Below the pieces are notes generated by a model. That model searched no databases. It was not told the DNA's origin and was given only the letters and a program-made list of their open reading frames with translations. This document shows positions 26,001 to 48,737 of a stretch of 64,000 bases of DNA, one piece after another. The position numbers and the translations under genes were made by a program. This DNA is from Perca fluviatilis (Eukaryota; Chordata; Actinopteri; Perciformes; Percidae): positions 25,377,579 through 25,441,578 of the forward strand of contig NC_053114.1 of the NCBI RefSeq assembly GCF_010015445.1, given 5' to 3'. Numbering within the stretch: the stretch's first letter is position 1; each line of letters begins with the position of its first letter.

Positions 26001-28214
26001 CGTAAGTTTACTGCGGTAAGAATTGTTCACTATATTTGTAGTAGAAAATGCTGATTGGATTTATTTTACATTCATTCTGCCGGTAGCTTCAGCTGGTGAA
26101 GTTTTGTGGTTCATTTCTCTGAGCTCAAAATAGTTATAAATGTGCCTGTTTGGTGTCGTTGTGATGTTTTCTCAAAATGGCCGGTGTTTGACTGAACATT
26201 AAGCAAATTGGTCTCATGCTTCCATCAGGTAAAATATTTATTAGTTTACTCATGCTTAAACATGGTTTTCACAGTCAATATTTATTTGCATCAGGTTGCT
26301 TTGAACATACCTTTTGAATTCAAGCTTTTAACACTGATAACGTTCTCGTTAACTGTGACTACTAGCAGCTAAAAGATGTGTGTGAGGTGAAATGATAGAG
26401 ACGTGTCACTCGAAAGTGATCTGAGTCAGGTTGCATTGAAATTGCTTGCTTGCTATGATGTACGTATGATGTTGACTTTTGTTCTCTCTGCTCCTCTTTG
26501 ACCATTACATGTGTATTATTCTGTTACAGATTACAGTTTATATGTTGTGTTAAGGTTTGTGTCAGAAGAATACACTGCAATGGTTATAGGAAATAATGAA
26601 ATTAAATGAGACAATGATGTGCTTTTGTGAGGACTTACAGTTACAGTATAATCCTACACACTATGACTGGAGTTAAATGAAGAAGGAAGTAGTTGATCTG
26701 TCACCTGGCCAGCTTGGCTCGCAGCTCAGTGATCTCCAGAGTGAGCTGCAGGTTTACGTCTTCACACTGAGCCACTGTCCTCAGCAGGCTGCTGTTCTGC
26801 TCGCTCAGCTTGCGGTGAGCGTGCTTCAGTTCGGCCACTGTGCCTACCAGGTCTTTTCCATCACCACTGAAGCCAAACAAACAGTTTGTGGTGAAGCACG
26901 ACAATGCATTGTTTAGAGGAGGTTAACACATGCAGTAATTAAAGGAGTGAAATAACTAACCAGGAACACCCGTGGCTTTCTGAGGAGGCAGTTTTGCTTT
27001 GAGAAGCTGAGAAATCCAGTCCTTGAAAGGAAATCAGGTTTAGATGATCGCCGTCTGATATGATTAAGACATTTCTGATGAGTCTGAACAAAACAATGAT
27101 GGCCTACCATTTACAGGCACTTCAGAAGAGTCAGGCCAAGACACATGACTGCTGTCTACATCAGAACTGAAACACAAGAGTCAGTGGGTTAGGTCACACA
27201 GCTCATAGAAAATGCGGATTAATAAAAGATTGAATCAACAACACACTCCTTGGACACAGGCTGTTTTAACTGGACAGATCCCACTGTGTTTGTAAAATGA
27301 AAAAAACCATCAAGTATATATATGATAGTTTTGGGGAATTTACTTCCATCTAAATGAGTTTCTTGCAGGTCATTACTTCATTTCTAGGAATAATCGCTCC
27401 TGCCTGAAAAGCAGTACTGGAAGAAGTATTCAGATCTTTTACAAAAAACAAATAATACAGTATGAAAATACTATATTACAAGTAAAGTCATCCATTCTAA
27501 ATGATACTAAAGTAAAAGTAGAGAAAGTGTTTCATCTAGGATTTTTTTCAGCAGATGGGTGGGGGTGACAACAGCGATGAAAAATTTAGGTTTTATGTGT
27601 CCCATATGAACAGATTATGCTTATCTGTATCCCTCGTGCACAGTTTTGTCTCACCTGTCCTGGCTGCACTGTGCGATCCACTCCGTCATGGTGGAGTGGA
27701 AAGTCTCTCTGCTTACATGCGGGTCCTGACAGTCAGGGTCCAGCAGCCGTCGCAGGGCAGCCAGTCTGTCCTGCTCCGCACTCTGAGACGTCACGGTCCG
27801 CAGGTACTGCAGGATGGTGGAGGCCAACACCTCTCCTGAAGACGAGAGAGACGCAGGAACAATGATCAAAATCACAAATCATATGATTGTTTCAATCTGT
27901 TTCGGTAAAATCAGTCAATGCTGTGTACCTGTGTTGGAGGTGTTACATGCATTATACATGATGTCCAGGAGTTCATGTTCGGAGAATCCACTTGTGTCTT
28001 TATTGTCCTCGAGCACATCCCTCGACCCACTGCCGGCTGACTCCCAAACTAAACATGTAGAGATTAGCAAAAGTTAGTGTCATGCACGGGAAGTATACAC
28101 ATAAAGAAAGATAACAAACTGTAAATATTTGTTTGATACTTTGATAATAGAACAAGGTAACGACAACACTTACCATCATTGCTGTCAGACATTTTGCTTG
28201 TTTCTCCTGAATCC
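1302..28214 (-). CDS. irag1: irag1 (mrvi1): IP3 receptor-associated cGMP-kinase substrate, 3'-incomplete
   Basis: Minus-strand gene of at least 29 coding exons; phases agree at every junction, giving about 1206 codons before the window ends. ATG is at 28192-28190; last visible exon is 1302-1332. IRAG1 sits on the endoplasmic reticulum, binds IP3 receptors and, when phosphorylated by cGMP kinase I beta, lowers calcium release (known for mammals). Diagnostic pieces are '[15 protein letters not shown]' (exon 4812-4976), '[18 protein letters not shown]' (2952-3407), '[20 protein letters not shown]' (2700-2778) and '[14 protein letters not shown]' (1498-1618). Upstream of this core are an EF-hand-like module and long coiled coils resembling KASH5/LRMP relatives, so the protein is much longer than the roughly 900 residues recalled for human IRAG1. 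The IP3R-binding coil and C-terminal membrane segment are outside the window. Position beside ctr9 supports the name. The N-terminal exons could belong to an isoform or an overlapping gene, but the continuous phase argues for one transcript. Confidence 0.9.
1887..2190. mobile_element. hAT-type MITE, 304 bp, in irag1 intron
   Basis: The ends are inverted: 'caggggtcaccaacc' on the left and 'gttggtgacccctg' on the right. The flanks 'ctgtagaa' (1879-1886) and 'ctgtagac' (2191-2198) form an 8-bp duplication with one mismatch, as expected for hAT elements. There is no coding capacity, so it is non-autonomous. The family, with 'gagctacttcgtgggtattga' near the left end, is widespread in fish. Confidence 0.85.
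2785..2840. repeat. (CA)n/(GCAC)n microsatellite beside an irag1 splice acceptor
   Basis: An imperfect CA tract, reading as (TG)n on the irag1 strand, ends a few bases before the acceptor of exon 2700-2778. That acceptor reads 'tataaag' and lacks a normal pyrimidine tract, so the TG array takes its place. Confidence 0.9.
3677..3871 (-). mobile_element. tRNA-derived SINE with 15-bp target duplication
   Basis: On the minus strand the element starts with a tRNA-like head, 'ggatagctcagttggtagag' (A box), and has 'ggttcgactcc' as its B box. Both copies of the duplication read 'tctgtacagaatttc' (3662-3676 and 3872-3886). It lies in an irag1 intron, in the same orientation as the gene. This is the common percomorph tRNA-SINE whose body reads 'gacctgcagccctttgctgc'. 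It is not a functional tRNA gene. Confidence 0.9.
4094..6473 (-). CDS. irag1: irag1 central exons with the cGMP-kinase-region signature
   Basis: Exons: 6367-6473 (phase out 2), 6208-6269 (out 1), 4812-4976 (out 1), 4513-4590 (out 1), 4353-4393 (out 0), 4094-4150 (out 0). Exon 4812-4976 covers about residues 864-918 and reads '[18 protein letters not shown]' then '[15 protein letters not shown]'. This matches the human IRAG1 segment near the cGMP-kinase-interacting region as I recall it. Flanking exons are Ser/Thr/Pro-rich, for example '[18 protein letters not shown]', and probably disordered. The donor of 6208-6269 is gtgggt; a competing gtaaac five bases on would break phase. Confidence 0.9.
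5036..5214 (-). mobile_element. tRNA-derived SINE, second copy
   Basis: Related to the copy at 3677-3871, also on the minus strand. It has a tRNA-like head next to 'gggcgacctttagctcacct', a degenerate B box, and a tail ending in a T-run on the plus strand. The short direct repeats 'ccatattt' at 5022-5029 and 5215-5222 are the likely target duplication. Confidence 0.75.
5400..5876 (+). mobile_element. 3' end of a truncated non-LTR retrotransposon (LINE)
   Basis: The first part, around 5400-5530, resembles the end of a LINE reverse-transcriptase ORF ('ctccttcagcgacaggccgc', 'cttcctgctgctgtcagact'). The 3' UTR ends 'gactaataaaggattttctt' followed by short TTATC-type tandem units, the simple tail of many fish LINEs. 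It is truncated at the 5' end, with no intact ORF. The clade (L2/Rex/I-like) is uncertain. Confidence 0.65.
6115..6193. repeat. (GT)n microsatellite
   Basis: A tract of about 80 bp of GT with a few GC interruptions, ending about 15 bases from the donor of irag1 exon 6208-6269. ORFs predicted through it are artefacts. Confidence 0.95.
6474..9328. other. irag1 intron; mostly unannotated, with repeats
   Basis: I see no exon in this 2.9-kb intron. It contains a retroelement-tail-like stretch at about 8445-8520 ('ttgatatagcccaaaaccac') and the palindromic element at 8759-9026. The rest (6600-8440) is AT-rich with no recognisable structure. Confidence 0.6.
8759..9026. mobile_element. Palindromic Penelope-like fragment, hammerhead-like cores, 15-bp duplication
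   Basis: Positions 8759-8990 form a near-perfect inverted repeat centred at about 8874, with arms of about 116 bp. The insertion is flanked by the direct repeat 'acaaatgctgatatg' at 8744-8758 and 9027-9041. Each arm, read toward its end, carries CTGATGA, then a stem-loop, then GAAAC. On the plus strand these are CTGATGA 8906-8912, stem strands 8914-8919 and 8926-8931, and GAAA 8932-8935. That is the order of the hammerhead ribozyme core. 'ctgatgaagg...gaaacgtc' is also typical of Penelope-like retroelement terminal repeats, which are known to carry such ribozymes. The tail 'acctggatgcataaattaat' fits a Penelope end. Assignment is by motif memory; no reverse transcriptase remains. Confidence 0.65.
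9329..9547 (-). CDS. irag1: irag1 exon, acidic Ser-rich segment
   Basis: An exon of 73 codons, phase 0 to 0, with acceptor 'atcttgcag' and donor gtgagt. It encodes an acidic start ('[13 protein letters not shown]'), a proline-rich middle and '[20 protein letters not shown]'. No fold is recognisable; probably a disordered linker between the N-terminal coiled coil and the IRAG core. Its internal ATG could start a short isoform if the upstream candidate promoter at about 13.8 kb is used. Confidence 0.85.
9669..9843 (-). mobile_element. tRNA-derived SINE with perfect 20-bp target duplication
   Basis: The same family as the SINEs at 3677 and 5036. Flanking copies of 'attagcagctgatctttaaa' at 9649-9668 and 9844-9863 are identical, so the insertion is recent relative to the other repeats. 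The tRNA-like head lies at the right end. Confidence 0.9.
10634..11150. mobile_element. Non-autonomous DNA transposon (MITE) of about 0.5 kb
   Basis: The left end 'aaaggtcccatgacatggtg' matches a common percomorph MITE whose right end is the inverse. Here the right end stops near 'aagtgaaattttcat', so the last inverted terminal bases are missing. The internal 'cttgcttgttatgacctcat' is a local palindrome typical of the family. No ORF. Confidence 0.7.
11151..13700. other. irag1 intron stretch, nothing clear
   Basis: AT-rich intronic DNA with no supported exon. A retroelement-tail-like motif ('actgtattgtcattgcacat') sits near 11640. ORFs here are short and unsupported. Confidence 0.5.
13745..13960 (-). 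promoter_or_regulatory. irag1: Candidate alternative first exon and promoter of irag1
   Basis: On the minus strand a comparatively GC-rich, ATG-free, purine-rich stretch ends 'ggtggactcag' followed by gtaacg, a good donor at about 13755. It lies in the intron between exons 15855-15883 and 9329-9547. A (TG)n block begins just upstream (from about 14000). This fits an untranslated first exon that would splice to 9329-9547 and give a short, human-like IRAG1 lacking the KASH5-like part. This is inference from composition and the donor only. Confidence 0.35.
13998..14070. repeat. (TG)n microsatellite
   Basis: About 70 bp of TG with one TATG interruption, in an irag1 intron. Confidence 0.95.
14690..14870. 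repeat. Common teleost interspersed repeat fragment
   Basis: The 'gtgcaaggagtattcagatt...agtaaaagtaacagtacaac' pattern recurs in the window at about 15545-15640, 19895-20050 (inverted) and 27412-27530. It is a familiar dispersed fish repeat whose ends I cannot define. Confidence 0.5.
14998..15281. mobile_element. hAT-like MITE of about 284 bp
   Basis: The ends 'cagtggttcacaa' (left) and 'ttgcgaaccactg' (right) are imperfect inverted repeats starting with CAG, as in hAT elements. I could not find a clear 8-bp duplication. A partial relative ('cgttcccaacccatgggtcg') lies at about 19680. Confidence 0.6.
15855..19363 (-). CDS. irag1: irag1 linker exons 19216-19363 and 15855-15883
   Basis: Exon 19216-19363 (phase 0 to 1) encodes an acidic, proline-rich stretch ending near '[15 protein letters not shown]'. 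Exon 15855-15883 is only 29 nt (phase 1 to 0) and encodes a Gly/Ser-rich decapeptide. Both join the coiled-coil exon 20568-21270 to the acidic exon 9329-9547 in phase. They have no known domain. The tiny exon is the least certain in the model, but its splice sites (caacag, gtaaga) and phase fit. Confidence 0.7.
15884..19215. other. irag1 intron of 3.3 kb
   Basis: It holds a (GAGT/GA)n simple repeat at about 15995-16035 and the MITE at 18533-18798. No exon or other structure is visible elsewhere. Confidence 0.6.
18533..18798. mobile_element. MITE with TTAA ends, about 266 bp
   Basis: The termini 'ttaaagctgcagtgggtt' and 'cctaccacagctttaa' are inverted with a few mismatches, and TTAA stands at both edges (18533-18536 and 18795-18798). 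It has the length and ends of a common fish MITE. No coding capacity. Confidence 0.65.
19895..20110. repeat. Common teleost interspersed repeat, inverted copy
   Basis: 'catttactcatgtactgtac' and 'actccactacatttattt' are the reverse complement of the repeat seen at 14690 and 15545. Intronic; boundaries are approximate. Confidence 0.5.
20568..21270 (-). CDS. irag1: irag1 large coiled-coil exon
   Basis: A single exon of 703 nt (phase 2 to 0), about residues 441-675. It begins near '[17 protein letters not shown]' and ends '[16 protein letters not shown]'. It is rich in Glu, Gln, Lys, Arg and Ala with heptad-like Leu/Val spacing, for example '[19 protein letters not shown]' and '[19 protein letters not shown]', so a long coiled coil is likely. 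An '[15 protein letters not shown]' segment breaks the helix. KASH5/LRMP/IRAG relatives are dimeric coiled-coil proteins, which fits. The donor gtctgt is weak but phase-consistent. Confidence 0.85.
21539..25576 (-). CDS. irag1: irag1 coiled-coil exons, N-terminal half
   Basis: Exons in transcript order: 25459-25576, 25301-25351, 25136-25213, 24996-25052, 24844-24903, 24426-24481, 21939-22032, 21713-21844, 21539-21612. Most are short multiples of three, a pattern typical of coiled-coil genes. They encode helix-forming sequence such as '[19 protein letters not shown]', '[19 protein letters not shown]' and '[18 protein letters not shown]'. All phases chain (0 until 24426-24481, then 2, 0, 0, 2). 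The donor of 21539-21612 was taken as gtgagt; an earlier gt would drop two residues. Confidence 0.8.
22107..22420 (+). mobile_element. Tc1/mariner IR/DR-type terminal region
   Basis: It starts at a TA (22105-22106) with 'cagtatctcacaaaagtgag'. The motif 'aaaagtgagtacacccct' appears twice, near 22120 and 22303, about 190 bp apart, as in the paired direct repeats of IR/DR-type fish Tc1 elements. No full transposase is present; the right part runs into the fold-back at 22421. Confidence 0.75.
22421..22603. repeat. Fold-back of a Tc1 transposase fragment, perfect 46-bp arms
   Basis: Left arm 22421-22466 and right arm 22558-22603 are exact reverse complements; with two mismatches the pairing extends to arms of about 59 bp and a loop of about 65 bp. 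The right arm read on plus resembles the Tc1 transposase motif: '[13 protein letters not shown]' compared with the usual Y-G-G-G-S-x-M-V-W-G. It is an inverted duplication of transposase DNA, not a natural terminus. Confidence 0.85.
22604..23985 (+). repeat. Widespread fish repeat ending 'gcttgcagctttaa', split by a SINE
   Basis: It contains repeated sub-motifs: 'gtggccattttg' twice, 'gacatctacaggcc' twice, 'ccacgccccctttca' and relatives several times, and 'gaggtatcattga' variants. It ends 'gagggcccgtccaacgctgc'+'ttgcagctttaa'. This is a very abundant teleost repeat of unknown class. It is interrupted by the SINE at 23468-23817. ORFs here are meaningless. Confidence 0.7.
23468..23817 (+). 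mobile_element. tRNA-derived SINE, full length, 8-bp target duplication
   Basis: It has an A box ('tggcctaaaggttagagaag') and B box ('ggttcaatccc') in tRNA spacing, a body with 'ccttgagcaaggcccttaac', and an A/T-rich tail. 'gtataaca' flanks it at 23460-23467 and 23818-23825. It differs in family from the SINEs at 3677, 5036 and 9669. It inserted into the older repeat at 22604-23985. Confidence 0.9.
25577..26704. other. irag1 intron of 1.1 kb, nothing recognised
   Basis: AT-rich, without exon-like ORFs, repeats or structural motifs that I can name. Confidence 0.6.
26705..28214 (-). CDS. irag1: irag1 N-terminus: EF-hand-like module and first coiled coil
   Basis: Exons: 28174-28214 (ATG 28192-28190, phase out 1), 27929-28048, 27655-27835, 27108-27166, 26961-27021, 26705-26866. 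Residues about 30-105 read '[19 protein letters not shown]', '[16 protein letters not shown]' and '[15 protein letters not shown]'. This parallels the EF-hand-like N-terminus of KASH5 (L-x-x-x-F-x-A-C ... T-G-x-V ... V-x-x-Y-L ... M-x-x-W-I-A), with poor calcium-binding loops. The exon 26705-26866 segment '[19 protein letters not shown]' resembles the start of the KASH-type coiled coil. The ATG is the first in frame; the exon carries only a few UTR bases after an acceptor at 28214, so a non-coding exon lies upstream, probably ending near 28865. Confidence 0.8.
27412..27530. repeat. Common teleost interspersed repeat fragment
   Basis: 'cagtactggaagaagtattc' and the following 'aagtaaaagta' units match the family at 14690 and 15545. 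Intronic. Confidence 0.5.
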
Positions 28215-30146
28215 CTGGAGAGCAAACGTGCTGATGGACTGTCACGTTCCTACATGACCTGTTTTTTTTTTTTTTAAATAAACATCAAATACTTTACAGA
28301 TCTTTACCTACATTTACTATGTCTAGAAGCACATACAACACAGATCAAAATTGAATCACGCATTAAAGTCAATTAATATCTAAAATGTGAAGCATTTTAA
28401 TAACTCCTCTCCAGATCTGACTGCTTCTAACGCTTACATGTACACAGTGAGATCTAATCAGTGGGTTACATATTACATTTAGTTTCTTAATGCCATTTTA
28501 CAATGAGGTAGAAACATGTGAGGCTTTCATAGGCAACAACAATACAATGTGTTATTAATAACATGTTTTCAAGAAAGAAGCACAAAATTGCTAAACCAAA
28601 TCTTTACTACTAGAAATTCATTCTGTTTGTGTTGTTTAACATACAGGGATGATAAATCATGTGAACAATGAGTTTAAAAAGTAGTTATTTTGTTTGTCTT
28701 GTAGTTACATAGCAATCAAATATTAGTCTAGGTTCAGGTTACTTTAATTTGTACCCAAAGGTACATTTGTTGCGCAGTTAAAAAGTGCAGGGCATCCATG
28801 ACAGTTTCAGACAACACATAACGGGGCAATAATTCTAAACCAGTAATAAAGATAAATTCTTACTTCTCAGTCCAGGACAGTTCCCCTCAAAAGAAAAACA
28901 AGATTGTGAAAATGTTAGATCTGGAGCCTCATTTTCATTTATTATTATTTTTCTGGTCTTCCTCTTACACTGATGCTTGCATAAGAAGTCTTTAAGATGC
29001 CCATATGCTTGTTTTCACAGCTTCAGATCAAAACCAGCTGACATCCCCCCCAGCCCCCTCCTCCACCTCACCCCACTCCTGCCAAAATGCTGCCCAGATG
29101 AGGTCTGCGACAATTATGCTGTTAATGGATTTCAATTTCAATTCACCACTTTAACGTATCAAACGCGCAGTCTGCCTGCCAAACATCTCCGCCACATTAT
29201 GATATTGCAGCTTAAACTGATGGTTCTGTTATTGTAAAGCCTTATTCGCAGGGGACTAGTAGGCCTACCTGGGCACCTCTAATGTGTAATAATTGAGGAG
29301 GTCGTCTAAATCCAATGCTAATCTGCCATGTCTGTAATTTGTAAAGTAAAAAAGCCACTGCAAATTACCTACCATATTTCGCCAAGCACAGATGTTGTGT
29401 GATAATATGTCGGCATATCTGTGATTCAAGGTCGTATATTGGCTGCGTTTTTTTTTGGGGGGGGGGGTAATTTCTAAATCACTTGAGGTCCTATGGTAAA
29501 ACTTTGATACAAGTTTAGTTTCATTTGTAAGCTTAGCAAATTGCTACCGAATCCTACCAGACGTACTAAAAACAAACTCAAATTATTCCAGGAGTTGCTG
29601 AATATATGTTTTCGTGCTAATCTTTTGTTTGTTGGTACTAATAGTACTGTTTTCAACCGTGTTATCACCGAATAGCATTGTAGTATTCACCTCCAGGGAG
29701 GAACACTTTCTGGATCCCCATCAACCTGCCTGGCCTGCCCGGACCACGGTTCTTTTCCTAGGATGGAAAAGTAATGACCCGCCCTACTCTTCTTCTGCTT
29801 GGCTTACGGGCTTACGGGCTTACCTTGGTATTCTTCCTAAAACACACAGACCAATCTTGCTTCCAATGCTTAAAACCTAACCAATCCAACTAACGAAGGC
29901 AACACGTACTAGCCATTCAGAGGCAGAGTAGGGCGGGCCATGCCTTCGCCGTCCTACGAAACGCAAAAATCGCAGCCTGTCCATGAGCCTGTCTATGTTT
30001 GCAGCCCGGACAACATTTCCGTTGCACCGCACGTATGTTTGTTTCCTGTCGGAAGCATGAAGTAGCTACCAACCAGACAACGGGCTGGAGATTTTCTATT
30101 TGTTTTTTAATATATCTAACTCAAAGTGGATTTTTCCTCAGTCAAG
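28215..30146. promoter_or_regulatory. Divergent irag1/ctr9 intergenic region
   Basis: Head-to-head start of irag1 (minus) and ctr9 (plus), about 1.9 kb between start codons. A likely untranslated irag1 exon ends at a gtaaga donor near 28863. CpG-containing sequence is confined to about 29900-30430, just around the ctr9 start. A short inverted repeat (near 29776-29791 and 29925-29940, core 'cccgccctactct') lies 200-370 bp upstream of the ctr9 ATG. A T9/G11 homopolymer run at about 29449-29468 may be low-quality sequence. I found no clear TATA box. Confidence 0.55.
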
Positions 30147-38721
<8,575 letters not shown>

Positions 38722-39055
38722 ATCTTCCTCACGAACTTGTCTCATGTAATGCTGAGAAAACTATCCACATCTGCATTTTTATTTTCTATTAAAAGCAGGG
38801 ATTTCTGTCCGTACAATATCTGGGAATTAGCCTAGAAAATGTAGGGTTTTTTTGTTGGCGCAGCATTCTGGTGTATTCCTCACATCTTACTGGAAATGTC
38901 TTCACAGATGCTCCGTTTTGTTAAAGATGTTTTGTTAAAGACCGATCAAATGGTTTAAAGTGAACTAAAAGATGTAAACGTCTTTTTTTTTTTATCTCAG
39001 ATGGTCAGATGAGACACTGACCCCAAAAATGGGAAGATGCTTCAACAGAATGTCA

Positions 39056-39061
39056 AATAAA
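39056..39061 (+). terminator. ctr9: ctr9 polyadenylation signal
   Basis: AATAAA about 335 bases after the stop codon, followed by an A-rich stretch and a T-rich 'gttacatttcctttctg' within 60 bases. The 3' UTR would be about 360 bases. Confidence 0.7.
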
Positions 39062-39079
39062 AAAATGAGAAAACAAAGA

Positions 39080-40257
39080 ATTGTTAAGATGTGGATTGTT
39101 ACATTTCCTTTCTGTATGTAGTGATTTTTGCCATCAACATGATTGTTTAGTGAAATGTCATTATGAATACCTGTAATCTGGAAGTAAAATATCACAAGTC
39201 AGATGTGCTATTCTAGTACAGCGCCTTCAGCAACCATCAACAAACATGTCCTAAAACATCAAATTCAAGGACTTTTCAGGCCCAATTTCCTCAAATTCAA
39301 CGATCCACAAAGCATAGTTTGAGACACAGCTCAAGGTTGATATACTGTTACATAACACGGACCTTTTATAACTAGGAGGCTTTACAGAAGCTCAGAAGAG
39401 AGGCTTGAACACATGCTGTTATATTGAAGGCATGATGTAACATTGTCTTGTCTGCAACTAATTGAAATTTGAACACAGCTTTGCATCCCTCCATACATAC
39501 TGGCAGGCTGTGATCCTCTGTTCCAAAGGTTATAGGGTTAAAATGAGCACCTCCATGACACGATAAAATGTGGAAAATGCTAACCATAGGCACTCCTCAA
39601 ATTGATCTGAAAGATCCAGAGTTGCATTAAAAAAAAAAAAAAAAAACACAGAAAACAAGTTAAGGCTTCCATTTTCTTCTGTCATAACATACAGAATATA
39701 AACTAATGTGTGGCTAATATTAGCTTTCTTTTAGATGTGGCTGCCTTATGGTTTAGGTAGCCACATTTTATTACCGAGGATTTGACATCCAATCAGTAAT
39801 GTTAAATCAGACAACGCACAGACAATTTAGCGATATCTCTGCAGTTGTGGTCTCGAAATTAAATCCAGTGTCCTATTTATTTAAGACGAGTAAAAATGTG
39901 GTCTCAGACTTTCAATAAGTGGTCGTAAGACTGATCGAGTTCTACAACTGCTCTGAGCTAAGCAGGTTTCCTGATGTCTTTATTCAAGCCTATGTAACCT
40001 AAAAATTAGGACTATCAGGTAGTGTATAATGTGCTCCATTTGTTGGATAAATTTCAGAAATGTGCATTCTTGTATGAGGTTGGTACATCACTCAAGTTAC
40101 CAACCCCCCCCCCTCAAACCCTTTGCTTTTTAAATGGAACACAAAAAGAGCAAGTTATCGCTCATGATTTAACCTAAAACCAAAGTTTAGGACATTTAAG
40201 AACAAAAACTCAGAAAAAAAAAGAAACTCTTCAGGACAATGAAATGAACTGTTAAAC
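39080..40257. other. Spacer between convergent ctr9 and eif4g2 3' ends
   Basis: About 1.2 kb of AT-rich DNA with A- and C-homopolymers (39628-39645, 40104-40113). No gene, RNA or repeat was recognised. Confidence 0.6.
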
Positions 40258-40263
40258 TTTATT
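40258..40263 (-). terminator. eif4g2: eif4g2 polyadenylation signal
   Basis: AATAAA on the minus strand, about 1.06 kb after the stop codon at 41329-41327, giving a long 3' UTR as expected for eif4g2. The segment 40258-41326 between them has no other gene and is taken as that UTR. Confidence 0.7.
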
Positions 40264-41326
40264 CAAGGTTGATCTGTAGTTGTACACTAAACTTCTTGCA
40301 CTTAACATTACAGTGACACCCCAAATGTAGGAGAAAGTGTACACATACAGTACATTCTTTGTAATTTCATAAAGATAAAAAGACCATTTAAAAACTTGAC
40401 ATATGGCAAACCGACGTAAAATTTCCACACATGGTGAACAACTGTTGCACGGGAAACTAAGCTTTGGCTGTCTCAATGTTAGAACCGAGACATTCAAGTA
40501 TAGTCCGAGATACATTAGAGGTATATCCATATGAATTGATAAATTAAAAAGGCCACACAGACTCATTCCTAACAGCACAAAAGTTTTGTACATCAAAAAA
40601 GCTCTTGATTCTTAAAACTAAATGTGGGTAACTGAAATCACACTGTGCAAATCAAACAGCCCATTATTGTTAGTACTTGTCGAATCCAGATTTTTCTTTT
40701 GAATTTTCAGACAAAAATGGCCTGTTTAAGCACACACAAAAACAACCATGGCAGCCCAAAACTGCAACTTAGGCATGTTTCAACAAATCAAGGAAAGTGT
40801 CTTACTATTTCAACGACTCATGATGTTGCGCAAAGTGCATCTAAAAACTGATTAACAAATGCGGATAAAACAACGAGAAAGTCTCTTTGCAATCTTAGAC
40901 CCTTTTCTCTTTTGTAAACAGTTTTTAAGTTAATAGTTATGGCAGCACTTGGTGACTCCTACCAGATGGAAAAGGTGATACAATGGGGGTCAGGTTTTGG
41001 TGCTGGTACAATTTCCTGCAAAATACTGCCTACTGTTAACGAAAACATAACCCAAGATTGAAATGTATAAAACATCTGCTGCAGGACATGTAATTATATT
41101 GAAAATTAGAAAGGAAAGCATAAATACAATATGAATATAATGGTGGTGATGCTGGCTTGATCTGGCAAAACATTTCATAGTGGAATGAATTGTAACAGTG
41201 GTTGGAAAACACTCAAACAAGAAGAGAGGGAAGGAGTTAGGGTTGATAAGGGGGGGAAGGGGGGGGGAGGAGACAAGTAAAAAAGTATTCATTGCATCCT
41301 GATAACACATGGCTTTGGCCTGTTCC

Positions 41327-47426
<6,100 letters not shown>

Positions 47427-48557
47427 TTTGGCGGCTTGACAAAGTATATCTGAAAAGAATAATGTTCCGGGAGTGGGAAGGAAAGAGCGACCTGGAAGCA
47501 AAGACCGATATAAAGTAACAAGTTAGCTGATAACTAATGATGGGTGTAAATGCAAACAAAAGACAAGTTTACGGGTTATCAAGCACTTTAACGTTAAAAT
47601 CAAGCGGTTACTATTATCTGATATAGCTAGTATATCTCCTATTTATTTACTGTGTAACGGATTTCCGCCAAATTGTTGAGTAACATTAACGTTAGATGAA
47701 ACGGTGCTCCGTGCTAGCTTAGCACACTTAGCTAGCCATTTCCCCGATAGCTTTGTGCTTCTCATTACCTTAACCCAACCCAAAACCTTAAAGTCTCATC
47801 TTTTGCAAATCCGTCATATATAACTAATAAGGTTGACCCAAGTTACCTACGCGTAACGTTACCTTATCTAACTAACGGTAACCTAAACCTGACCTCAATC
47901 ACAGAACGCTGTCCGAGGGGGAAAACCAGGATTACATGTGCTTGAATTATCCACGTCCATTAATTTATGCTAGGTCAATTTGATATCTCGGAAATAAAAT
48001 AAAAATGCAAATCTCGATGGACTGAATGTAAGTAGCTACGTGGTTCATAATGTTATTTCCCTAAATTATAAGATGTGCCAACAAAAAAAAATGCTAAAAC
48101 ACAGGGTTTTAAAAAATGATATACGTATTTTCTATAATCCAACGAAATCGGCATGGAATCGGATATAAAAAGGAGTATAATGTAGACCAAGAAGAAACCC
48201 CCATCAGCTGATGTTCTGAGGTCTTTGTTCAGACACCGGATGTCCACATACGACGACATCTTGATGGTTTTGCTCAACAGCAGGCCGCCGGGGAGCTAAC
48301 GGATAATAAGCTGCTATAAACAACTATTGAAAACCCGTCGTTTTTCCTGAACGCAAAACCGGTTCATCCCAAGTTGTCTACGTCAACGAATTCAGCTAAC
48401 GCTAACGTGAAACCCTACATTAGTATTTTACCGCTATGAATATCACATAACGCTAAATAATCGACCCAAGATGAACTTCCTACCAGACCGGTCGGTTAGC
48501 TTAGCTAGTTAGCTAGCTTCACGTTAGCCAGGCTACAACGACGCAGAATTATCTTAC

Positions 48558-48620
48558 CTTCACAAAAGGAACGTCAGTGTGATTGTTGTCTTGTCCTCCA
48601 AGAGAAGAAAAATAAAGACA
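48558..48620 (-). other. eif4g2: Non-coding first exon of eif4g2
   Basis: On the minus strand 'tccttttgtgaag' is followed by gtaaga, a strong donor at 48557-48552. Upstream are a pyrimidine-rich stretch and CRE/ETS-like sites. It would splice to the acceptor at 47449, which starts 23 bases before the GUG. The transcription start is uncertain; 48620 is approximate. Confidence 0.6.
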
Positions 48621-48737
48621 GAATAGAAAATTGAGATCAAAAAACCGTGTTTTCACCTAAAAGGTTCGGCAATGTTGTTGCAACACGACGGTTCAGACGG
48701 CGAGAGCTACAGCGAAGAAAGAATGCTGACTGTTCAT

